Source: an uncultured Lachnospiraceae bacterium (GTDB lineage: Bacteria; Bacillota; Clostridia; Lachnospirales; Lachnospiraceae). From it: a DNA stretch of 64,000 bases. The translations under genes and the position numbers were made by a program. The notes under the pieces are model-generated. The model worked only from the letters and a program-made list of their open reading frames with translations. It had not been told where the DNA came from and ran no database searches. Within the stretch, counting starts at the first letter, position 1, and every line of letters starts with the position of its first letter. The DNA lies in NCBI GenBank assembly GCA_946557105.1, contig CAMNSZ010000003.1, forward strand, positions 124,001 to 188,000, written 5' to 3'. Shown piece after piece: positions 34,238 to 42,600 of this stretch.

Positions 34238-35287
34238 ATGCTTAATGTGGAGCAAATTTTGAGGACTGCGGAGGAAGCAGGCGCCAGTGACGTACATATT
34301 TCCGTCGGTATTTCTCCGATGATGCGCGTGGGCGGAAGACTGATTGCCATGGAATTTCCCAAGCTGCTTCCTGCGGATACTTTAGACATACTGGTAAATA
34401 CCATGACAGAGGCGCAAAGGGAGCTTTTTGAGGAGAGGGGAGAGTGTGACATATCCTTCTTCGCTTCGGAAGGCGTAAGATGCCGCCTTAGCGCTTACAA
34501 GCACAGAGGTACTGTCGCGTTGGCGTTTCGCTTGGTGGGAAATAAAAAGATGCCCTTTGAGGGGCTGGGGATTCCGGATTCCGTATTTGATTTATATCGC
34601 CTAAGGCAAGGTCTTGTTTTGGCGGCGGGACCGTCGGGGAGCGGTAAAACTGCGACTCTGGCGGCAATAATCGATAAAATTAACAGTAACCGGGAGGCGC
34701 ATATCATTACGCTGGAGGCTCCGGTGGAATATGTACACCGGCACAAAATGTCTGTAGTAAACCAACGTGAAATAGGCATCGATTCCGGAAGCTATGCAAA
34801 TGCGCTGCGAGCGGCGCTTCGTGAAGATTCGGATGTTATTCTGATTGATGAGATGAATGATTCAGAAACTGTAAGTATGGCGCTCACTGCAGCGGAAACA
34901 GGGCATTTGGTGTTGGCGGCCTTAAATACCGTAGGGGCGGTGGATACGGTGGAGCGTTTGATAAATATTTTCCCTGTGCATCAACAACGGCAAGTCAGGC
35001 TGCGGCTTGCAAATGTGTTAGAGACGGTATTTTCCCAGCAGCTGCTTCCCGCCTCCGGGTTCGGCGGGCGTGTGGCGGTATTTGAGGTAATGCATGCAAA
35101 CCATACCGTGCGCAGCTTGATTCGCGAGGATAAAGCACAACAGCTTACGAGTGTTATGCAAAACGGTAGGAAACAGGGCATGATTACGATGGATGAAGCG
35201 ATATTACGGCTCTTTCATGAAGGGCGTATAGATAAGGAGACGGCGGATTTATATGTACAAGGTTCCGGCACAATAGAGACAAAATGA
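34238..35287 (+). CDS. pilT: PilT-like type IV pilus ATPase, atypical motifs
   Basis: Secretion/retraction ATPase of 349 residues with the PilT N-terminal signature (AGASDVHISVGISPMMRVGG). Walker A is GPSGSGKTAT (about 131-140). The Walker B region reads LREDSDVILIDEMND where PilT has a glycine before the catalytic Glu, and the His box reads LAALNTVGAVDT where PilT has HT, so the histidine is replaced by N230. The lid and C-terminal domain (VRLRLANVLETVFSQQLLP) are present. No pilin or pilus assembly gene is in the window. AGGAGGAAATACTC supplies the ribosome site. Confidence 0.85.
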   Translation: MLNVEQILRTAEEAGASDVHISVGISPMMRVGGRLIAMEFPKLLPADTLDILVNTMTEAQRELFEERGECDISFFASEGVRCRLSAYKHRGTVALAFRLVGNKKMPFEGLGIPDSVFDLYRLRQGLVLAAGPSGSGKTATLAAIIDKINSNREAHIITLEAPVEYVHRHKMSVVNQREIGIDSGSYANALRAALREDSDVILIDEMNDSETVSMALTAAETGHLVLAALNTVGAVDTVERLINIFPVHQQRQVRLRLANVLETVFSQQLLPASGFGGRVAVFEVMHANHTVRSLIREDKAQQLTSVMQNGRKQGMITMDEAILRLFHEGRIDKETADLYVQGSGTIETK

Positions 35288-35585
35288 CATTTCAAATATT
35301 ATTTAATCTAAGGCTCGTTCGAGCATCCTGAAAGACAGCGAAAGCGTTGCGGTTTATGGCGCGATGCGGCAAAGCCACAGCTCTTTCGCAGAATTCGTTA
35401 ACATCATACATTTATAAATATCTGATAAACATTATTCAATAATTCATTGCAAATAACTTTTCCAAAATAGTAATCAGTTAAAGCTGTCTATTCTGTATTT
35501 CCACAAAGCGCCTGCAAGCAGCGGGCACAATCTGCGCTAATGCTCTGTGAATTTCACTAAGTAAAAAGTATAAAGGAGGATAATT
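35288..35585 (+). other. Intergenic region between pilT and yifB
   Basis: These 298 bases contain no convincing ORF. The first third is GC-rich (GGCTCG-TT-CGAGC hairpin at about 35312-35324, then a stretch of codon-like composition); the middle is AT-rich and the last part again GC-rich. It could be the relic of a lost gene. An AAAGGAGG ribosome site for yifB ends the region. No T-tract terminator was seen after pilT, so read-through into yifB is possible. Confidence 0.4.
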
Positions 35586-37130
35586 ATGTACAGTACAATT
35601 ATTTCGGGTGCGTTTATGGGTATTCATGCCTTTTTGGTGTCCGTGGAGGTGGATATATCTCCGGGGCTTCCGACCTTTCAAATGGTAGGTTCCTTAAGTT
35701 GCGAGGTGAGAGAATCAAAAGAAAGAGTCTGGGCGGCGCTGAAAAATGCAGGTTTGGATATACCCCCTACTCACATAACGGTAAATTTGTCTCCGGCAGA
35801 TTTGAAAAAGGAGGGGACCGCACTGGATCTGCCTATTGCGGTTGCCATGCTTGAGGCGTTGGAATATTTCCCGGCGGCGGCAACGAAAAATGTTCTTTTT
35901 CTGGGAGAATTAAGCCTAAACGGCGAGATAAAAAGAGTTCGAGGGGTTCTTCCCATTGTGGGTGAGGCGGCGAAGCAGGGGTTGAAGGAATGTGTCGTTC
36001 CGCTGGAAAATGCGGCGGAGGGAGCCGCAATATCGGGGATTGCCGTCAGAGGCGTCAGAAATATCGGGGAGCTGCTGCAATTTCTGTGTGTGGCTCCCGC
36101 AGATAGGAAAAAGCTGCTGCCGGCACACAGGATTTCGACAGAAAAGCTTTTTGGGAGGAGGGCTGCGTGGGAGGGAAATGATTTTGCGCAGGTAAGCGGA
36201 CAGGAAAGCGCAAAGCGTGCCGCATTGATAGCCGCGGCGGGTTTTCACAATCTGCTTTTGGTGGGGCCGCCCGGAACGGGAAAGTCTATGATAGCCAGAC
36301 GTATTCCCGGAATCATGCCGCCTCTTACTTTGGAGGAAAGTCTGGAGGTGACATGTGTGGCGAGCGTTGCGGGTACCTTGAAGGAAGAACAGCCGCTGGT
36401 GACGGCTAGACCATTTCAAAGTCCTCATCATACGATATCGCAGGCGGCGCTTACGGGCGGCGGTTCGGTACCCAGACCGGGCGTGATTTCGCTTGCCCAC
36501 AGGGGCGTTCTATTTTTGGACGAGCTTCCTGAGTTTCAGAGGAACGTATTGGACAGCATGCGCCAACCCTTGGAGGAGCATATCGTATCGGTGGCAAGGG
36601 CAAACGCAAACGTCAGCTATCCTGCGGATTTTATGCTGGTATGTGCCATGAATCCCTGCCCCTGCGGGTATTATCCGGATAGGAACCAATGTCGCTGTAC
36701 ACAAATGCAAGTGAAAAGATATATGAGTAAGGTTTCGGGTCCGATATTAGACCGGATAGATTTGTGTGTGGAGCTGCATGCGGTGGATATTTTGAGCCTG
36801 CAGAGTTCGAGTCCGCAGGATAGCAGCGAAAAGCTGCAAGGTAGAGTGGAGACGGCAAGAGAAATACAAAAGAGGCGTTTTGTGGGAACGAAATATCGTT
36901 TTAACGGCGACATAGAGGGAGGAGAGGTAGAAAGATATTGCGTGTTGGGAAAAAAGGAACAAAAGTGTATGGAAGAGCTGTATGCTTCCTTAAAGCTGAG
37001 CGCCAGAGCTTATCATAGAATTTTGAAGGTGGCGCGGACAATCGCCGATTTGGCAGGGGAGGATGTTATAAATACCGGACATTTGCTGGAGGCGGCATGC
37101 TACCGGCCTGTGCGGGAATATTGGATATAA
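35586..37130 (+). CDS. comM: YifB/ComM family Mg-chelatase-like AAA+ ATPase
   Basis: Protein of 514 residues with three parts: an N-terminal ChlI-like domain with SPGLPTFQMVG and VNLSPADLKKEG, a central AAA+ domain (Walker A GPPGTGKSM near 226, Walker B LFLDELPEF near 309), and the C-terminal Mg_chelatase_C domain. A four-cysteine cluster (MNPCPCGYYPDRNQCRC) is typical. ComM is a hexameric helicase that aids branch migration in natural transformation of some bacteria; in Firmicutes the role is less clear. dprA follows by 40 bases, a common pairing. Confidence 0.93.
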   Translation: MYSTIISGAFMGIHAFLVSVEVDISPGLPTFQMVGSLSCEVRESKERVWAALKNAGLDIPPTHITVNLSPADLKKEGTALDLPIAVAMLEALEYFPAAATKNVLFLGELSLNGEIKRVRGVLPIVGEAAKQGLKECVVPLENAAEGAAISGIAVRGVRNIGELLQFLCVAPADRKKLLPAHRISTEKLFGRRAAWEGNDFAQVSGQESAKRAALIAAAGFHNLLLVGPPGTGKSMIARRIPGIMPPLTLEESLEVTCVASVAGTLKEEQPLVTARPFQSPHHTISQAALTGGGSVPRPGVISLAHRGVLFLDELPEFQRNVLDSMRQPLEEHIVSVARANANVSYPADFMLVCAMNPCPCGYYPDRNQCRCTQMQVKRYMSKVSGPILDRIDLCVELHAVDILSLQSSSPQDSSEKLQGRVETAREIQKRRFVGTKYRFNGDIEGGEVERYCVLGKKEQKCMEELYASLKLSARAYHRILKVARTIADLAGEDVINTGHLLEAACYRPVREYWI

Positions 37131-37170
37131 AATCTGAAATATATAAAAGGAGGCGGAAAAAAGAGGAGTT

Positions 37171-38337
37171 ATGAAAGAGAAAGAGAATTATTATGCCTAT
37201 TGGCTTTATAGTCTGCCCGGCATAGGGGTGAAAACAATCGACAGGCTTTTGCGGATATGTCAAAGTCCCTCGGAAATATATGCTGCGTCCGATGAGCTGT
37301 TGAAACGGGTGCTTGGCGAAAAGCAGCTGATAAGCCTGCGGGAGGCAAAAAGTGTCTGGCGCCTTCAGGAGGAGTATGAGGAGTTAAAAAAGCGTAAACT
37401 GGGTTTTGTCTGGCGGGGAAGCGGGGAATATCCCGAAAGGCTGTATCATATTCCGGACGCTCCCTTTGCCTTGTTCTATAGGGGAAGACTTCCCGAAAAC
37501 CACAGCCCGTCCGTGGCAATAGTCGGAGCAAGGGATTGTTCGCGATACGGCAGTTATGTGGCGCAGGAATTGGGGAGATATTTGGGGGAACAGGGCGTTT
37601 CGGTTATCAGCGGTATGGCGAGGGGGATAGACGGAATCAGTCAGGAGGCGGCTTTGAAGGCGGGAGGCATATCCTATGGAGTTTTAGGCTGTGGGGCGGA
37701 TATTTGTTACCCGCCATCCAACAGGAGATTATACGAGGAGCTGATAGAAAAAGGAGGTGTTTTATCGGTATATCTGCCGGGAACACCGCCCCTCTCACGG
37801 AATTTCCCGCCGCGTAACCGAATTGTAAGCGGTCTTGCGGACGCGGTGGTGGTGATTGAAGCGAGAAGCAGGAGCGGTACGTTGATTACCGTTGATATGG
37901 CGTTGGAGCAGGGGAAGGAGGTATATGTTGTGCCGGGCAGGGTCACGGATCGATTAAGCGACGGCTGCAACAGACTGTTAAAGCAGGGAGCGGGCGTATT
38001 TTTGTCGCCGCAGGATTTTGTGGAGGAGCTGCGGGAGCTAAAGGAGAGACAGAAGGGGAACAAAAATCCTGACGTGGGAAAGTGCGGGAAACCGGTGGTG
38101 ACAAAGGAACAGGAAAACCAGATACGAAAAGGAAAGCATTTGCTTTCGGAAGAATTACAGAGCGTATATATGCTTTTGAATTTTGAACCTCAATCTATAG
38201 AGGAGATAAGCAGTCTGCTTCCCAAGCCTCTTTCTGCGTCTGAGGTCAGCGTTATTCTGATGCGTCTGTGCATGGAAGGGTATGCGGTGCAGGTTTCCCC
38301 GGGATGCTTCTGTACCGGGAACAGAGACAGTTCTTGA
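37171..38337 (+). CDS. dprA: DNA-processing protein DprA
   Basis: Single-strand DNA-binding protein of 388 residues that protects incoming DNA and loads RecA in transformation. The helix-hairpin-helix-like N-terminus (WLYSLPGIGVKTIDRLL) leads into the Rossmann-like core (VAIVGARDCSRYG, ISGMARGIDGISQEAAL, FPPRNRIVSGLADAVVVIEA, SRSGTLITVDMALEQGKEVYVVPG). A C-terminal winged-helix domain (about 325-380) is also present. Together with comM and the PilT-like ATPase it suggests DNA uptake potential, though no com pseudopilus or ComEC gene is in the window. topA, the common next gene, lies 6.6 kb further on. Confidence 0.94.
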   Translation: MKEKENYYAYWLYSLPGIGVKTIDRLLRICQSPSEIYAASDELLKRVLGEKQLISLREAKSVWRLQEEYEELKKRKLGFVWRGSGEYPERLYHIPDAPFALFYRGRLPENHSPSVAIVGARDCSRYGSYVAQELGRYLGEQGVSVISGMARGIDGISQEAALKAGGISYGVLGCGADICYPPSNRRLYEELIEKGGVLSVYLPGTPPLSRNFPPRNRIVSGLADAVVVIEARSRSGTLITVDMALEQGKEVYVVPGRVTDRLSDGCNRLLKQGAGVFLSPQDFVEELRELKERQKGNKNPDVGKCGKPVVTKEQENQIRKGKHLLSEELQSVYMLLNFEPQSIEEISSLLPKPLSASEVSVILMRLCMEGYAVQVSPGCFCTGNRDSS

Positions 38338-38390
38338 CCGCATAGGATTGAGGCGACGGTTTGGCATTGTCTTATAGGGGCTTGTAAAGG

Positions 38391-38429
38391 CGCGATTATT
38401 TCTGTAACATAATACAGAAAATAATCGCG
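38391..38429. other. Long hairpin between dprA and ispG
   Basis: CGCGATTATTTCTGTA and TACAGAAAATAATCGCG pair over 16 bases with one bulged T and a six-base loop. It is the longest stem in the window apart from the flgE one. It lacks a T-tract and sits 17 bases before the ispG promoter, so a symmetric terminator or regulator site is possible. Confidence 0.55.
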
Positions 38430-38445
38430 GGCGGGCAGACAGGCA

Positions 38446-38474
38446 TTGAGGCATGCCGGGGATTGTGGTACAAT
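38446..38474 (+). promoter_or_regulatory. Promoter of ispG-polC
   Basis: TTGAGG (38446-38451) and TACAAT (38469-38474) are 17 bases apart, and TGG precedes the -10 as in extended -10 promoters. The leader is about 80 bases. Confidence 0.6.
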
Positions 38475-38562
38475 GTTAAAATGAGTAGGATATTTTTCGG
38501 AATAATGAAACTCTGTCGGCATAATTTTGAACGGGGTTGAAGATGAGAAGGAGGATTTTTAT

Positions 38563-39633
38563 ATGAGTGAAAATAAGACTTTATATAGAGAAAGGACAAA
38601 GGTAATTCAAATAGGAGACCGCAGGATTGGAGGAGGAAACCCTGTCTTGATACAGTCCATGACCAATACCAGAACAGAGGATGTGCAGGCGACGGTGGCC
38701 CAGATTCTGGAGCTGGAGAGGGCGGGATGTGAAATCATTCGTTGTACCGTTCCCAATATTGAGGCGGCGGCGGCAATTTCGGAGATTAAGAAGCAGATAC
38801 ATATTCCCCTTGTGGCGGATATTCATTTTGATTATAAAATGGCCATTGCAGCCATGGAGAACGGCGCTGATAAAATACGTATTAATCCCGGAAATATCGG
38901 AAGTCTGGAGAGGGTAAGAGCGGTAGTGGATGCGGCAAGGGAGCGAGATATCCCCATTCGTGTGGGCGTCAACAGCGGTTCTTTAGAGAAGCATCTCATA
39001 GAAAAATACGGCGGCGTTACGGCTTTAGGGATTGTGGAGAGCGCTTTGGATAAGGTACATATCATAGAGGATTTGGGATATGACAATATGGTAATCAGTA
39101 TAAAATCCTCCGATGTACTGATGTGCGTAAAAGCCCACGAGCTTTTGGCAGGCAAGACGGATTATCCTCTTCATGTGGGGATTACGGAGGCGGGAACGGT
39201 TCAGAGCGGAAATATTAAGTCGGCAATCGGGCTTGGCCTTATCCTAAATCAAGGAATAGGCGATACGGTCCGGGTATCCTTGACAGGCAACCCCGTGGAG
39301 GAGATAAAATCGGCAAGATTGATTTTAAGGACGCTGGGGCTGCGTAAGGGGGGCATTGAAGTGGTGTCCTGTCCCACCTGCGGCAGAACACAGATTAATC
39401 TTATCGATTTGGCGTCTAAGGTGGAGAAGCTGGCGGAGGATTATCCCTTAGACATCAAGGTTGCCGTAATGGGCTGTGTGGTAAACGGTCCGGGGGAAGC
39501 GAGGGAGGCTGACCTTGGAATAGCCGGAGGCATCGGCGAAGGGCTTCTTATTAAAAAGGGTGAAATTATCCGTAAGGTGCCGGAGGCCGATTTGCTTTTG
39601 GCTTTAAAGGAAGAGCTTGACAACTGGAATTAG
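38563..39633 (+). CDS. ispG: 4-hydroxy-3-methylbut-2-enyl diphosphate synthase
   Basis: Iron-sulfur enzyme of the non-mevalonate isoprenoid pathway, 356 residues, the bacterial length without the plant insertion. It contains PVLIQSMTNTRTEDV, the TIM-barrel strand ADIHFDYKMA, and the C-terminal cluster-binding region CPTCGRT plus MGCVVNGPGEAREADLG with three cysteines and the ligand Glu. ATG 38563 follows GGAGG; the in-frame start at 38527 is not needed. polC starts ten bases after its stop and shares the promoter. Confidence 0.96.
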   Translation: MSENKTLYRERTKVIQIGDRRIGGGNPVLIQSMTNTRTEDVQATVAQILELERAGCEIIRCTVPNIEAAAAISEIKKQIHIPLVADIHFDYKMAIAAMENGADKIRINPGNIGSLERVRAVVDAARERDIPIRVGVNSGSLEKHLIEKYGGVTALGIVESALDKVHIIEDLGYDNMVISIKSSDVLMCVKAHELLAGKTDYPLHVGITEAGTVQSGNIKSAIGLGLILNQGIGDTVRVSLTGNPVEEIKSARLILRTLGLRKGGIEVVSCPTCGRTQINLIDLASKVEKLAEDYPLDIKVAVMGCVVNGPGEAREADLGIAGGIGEGLLIKKGEIIRKVPEADLLLALKEELDNWN

Positions 39634-39643
39634 GTGACAATTC

Positions 39644-42600
39644 ATGGGTAAACCGTTTTTGGAAGTATTTCCTACGTTAAAATTAAATAGAGCTATTTAT
39701 GACATTATGGAGCAGACGGAAGTAGAAAAGATTTCCGCCACAAGGCGAAAGGATTTTCTTCGTATTTATCTGTATAGTCCAAGACTGATTGCCAAGGAGG
39801 ATATCTGGACTGCCGAGACCGAGATTAAGCGGCAGCTCTTTCCTTCGGCAAATATGACGGTAAAAATTTATGAACATTTTGCATTGTCCTCACAGTACAA
39901 TCCCGAAAAGCTGATGGATGTTTATAAGGACAGTATTCTGGCGGAGCTTCGGGAGTACAGTCATATTGAGTATAATGCCTTTAAAACGGCGCAGATAGCT
40001 TATCCCTCGGAAAATAAAATGATTCTCACGGTGGAGGATACCGTGCTTGTGCGCAGTAAGGAGGAGGAGCTTATCCGGGTGCTTGAGAAGGTGCTTGTGG
40101 AACGCTGCGGTTTTTCGGTAGCCATTCAGGTGAAGTACAGGGAGGCGAAGGAGGGCGGCGCCAGAGAGGATGAGGAGCACAAGATTCAGATGAAGGTATC
40201 TGAAATCTACAGGCGGGCGAAGGGAAATGTCAAAGAAGAATCCGAGGAGGGTTATGCCGGCAGACAGGATGCGGGCTTTGGCGGCGGAGCCGGAGAAAAT
40301 AAGGAGGCGGGGAACCTTGGGGGGCAAGGAGCAGGTGAACCGGCATCATTGGGAAGCGCTTTCAAGAAAGGCGCCGCGCCGGCGCAGGCTGGGGTAAGAG
40401 GTAATGTCGCAGGGCCGGACAATGCTTCAGGCAGCGCCGCAGCATTTGGCGGCGTGGGCGGCTCTCAGACAGGCTCCGGCCGCAGGAGTGAATTTAAACG
40501 GGGAGAGTTTACGAAGGGCGAATTCCGAAGGGGAGGTGATTTTGGAAAAAGCGTTAAGCGCTCCGATAATCCGGATGTACTGTACGGCAGGGATTTTGAA
40601 GAGGAGACAATGAAAATTGAGGATATCATCGGCGAGATGGGAGAGGTGGTTATCCGGGGGAAAATCCTCAATCTGGATAAACGGGAGATTAAAAACGAAA
40701 AGACTATTATTATTTTTGACATAACGGATTTCACGGACACAATGACGGTAAAAATGTTTTGCCGTAACGATCAGGTGGAGGAAATATTGGGAGGTATTAA
40801 GAAAGGAGCCTTTGTGAAGGTGAAGGGTATCAGCATGGTGGACAAGTTTGACCACGAGCTGACCATAGGCTCCATTGCAGGAATCAAGAAGATACCGGAT
40901 TTTACCGTGAGCCGCATGGATATTTCGCCACACAAGAGGGTGGAGCTTCACTGTCATACCAAGATGAGCGATATGGACGGCGTATCCGAGGCGACGGATA
41001 TTGTGAGGCGCGCCTATAAATGGGGTCATCGCGCCATTGCCATTACGGACCACGGCGTGGTGCAAAGCTTTACCGATGCAAACCATGTGTGGGAGGACTT
41101 GTGGAAGGAGGAGAAGGGAAAGCGCAAGGAGGCGGGGGAGGAGAATCCTGACAAGCAGGATTTTTTCAAGATTATCTATGGTATGGAAGCGTATCTGGTG
41201 GATGACCTGCGCGAGATTGTGACAGGGGATAAGGGGCAGGATTTATCTGCCGATTTTGTAGTATTTGACATAGAGACGACAGGGTTCTCGCCGGTTAATA
41301 ACCGTATTATAGAGATTGGAGCGGTGAAGGTGTCAGGCGGCAAAATTGTGGACAGATATTCCGCATTTGTCAATCCGCAGACGCCCATTCCCTTTGAAAT
41401 CGAAAAGCTTACCGGTATTCGTGACGATATGGTGGTGGATGCACCTGCTATAGATGTGATTCTACCTGAATTCTTGGAATTTTGCGAGGGATGCGTTCTG
41501 GTGGCGCACAACGCAGGCTTTGACATGAGCTTTATTACGGAAAATGCCAGAAGACTTGGCTATCCCACACAGTACACCTATGTGGATACGGTTGGTATTG
41601 CAAGAGTGCTTCTTCCCAATCAGGCGAAGCATACGCTGGACGCAGTGGCGAAGACCTTGGGCGTCTCTTTGGAGAATCATCACCGGGCAGTGGATGATGC
41701 GGAAGCGACGGCCCATATTTTTGTGAAATTTATTCCCATGCTTCATGAAGAGGGAGCGGATACGCTGGCGCAGGTCAACGCTCTGGGAGCGGCAAGCGTG
41801 GAGCTGGTGCGAAGGCTTCCTTCCTATCATGCAATTATTCTTGCCAAAAACGATATGGGGCGGATCAACTTATATCGTCTGGTGTCGGAGTCTCATTTAA
41901 CTTATTTTAACAGACATCCGAGAGTGCCCAAAAGTCTGGTGATGAAATACCGGGAGGGGCTGATTTTGGGAAGCGCCTGCGAGGCGGGAGAGCTGTACAG
42001 GGCGATTTTGGACGGTCAGTCGGACGCACAGATAGCAAGATTGGTGAATTTCTACGATTATCTGGAAATTCAGCCCTGTGGGAACAATAAGTTCATGATT
42101 GAGTCGGAAAAATTCAGAGATATTAATTCCGTTGAGGATATAAGGAGCGTGAATCGTAAGATAACGGCGCTGGGAGAGCAGTTCCACAAGCCGGTGGTTG
42201 CAACCTGCGACGTACATTTCTTGGATCCGGAGAATGAAATTTATCGCCGTATTATCATGGCGGGCAAGGGCTTTACGGATGCGGATGATCAGGCGCCCCT
42301 ATACTTACACACCACAGAGGAAATGTTGGAGGAATTTTCCTATCTGGGAAGCGACAAGGCCAAGGAAGTGGTCGTTACCAACACCAACATGATTGCGGAT
42401 ATGATTGAAACCATTGCGCCGGTGCGGCCGGACAAGTGTCCGCCCGTGATTGCGGACAGCGATAAGACATTAACGGAGATTTGTTATAATAAGGCGCATG
42501 AAATATATGGTCCCGATTTGCCGGATATTGTGGAAAAACGCTTACAGAAGGAGCTGCACTCCATTATAAGCAACGGCTTTGCCGTGATGTATATCATTGC

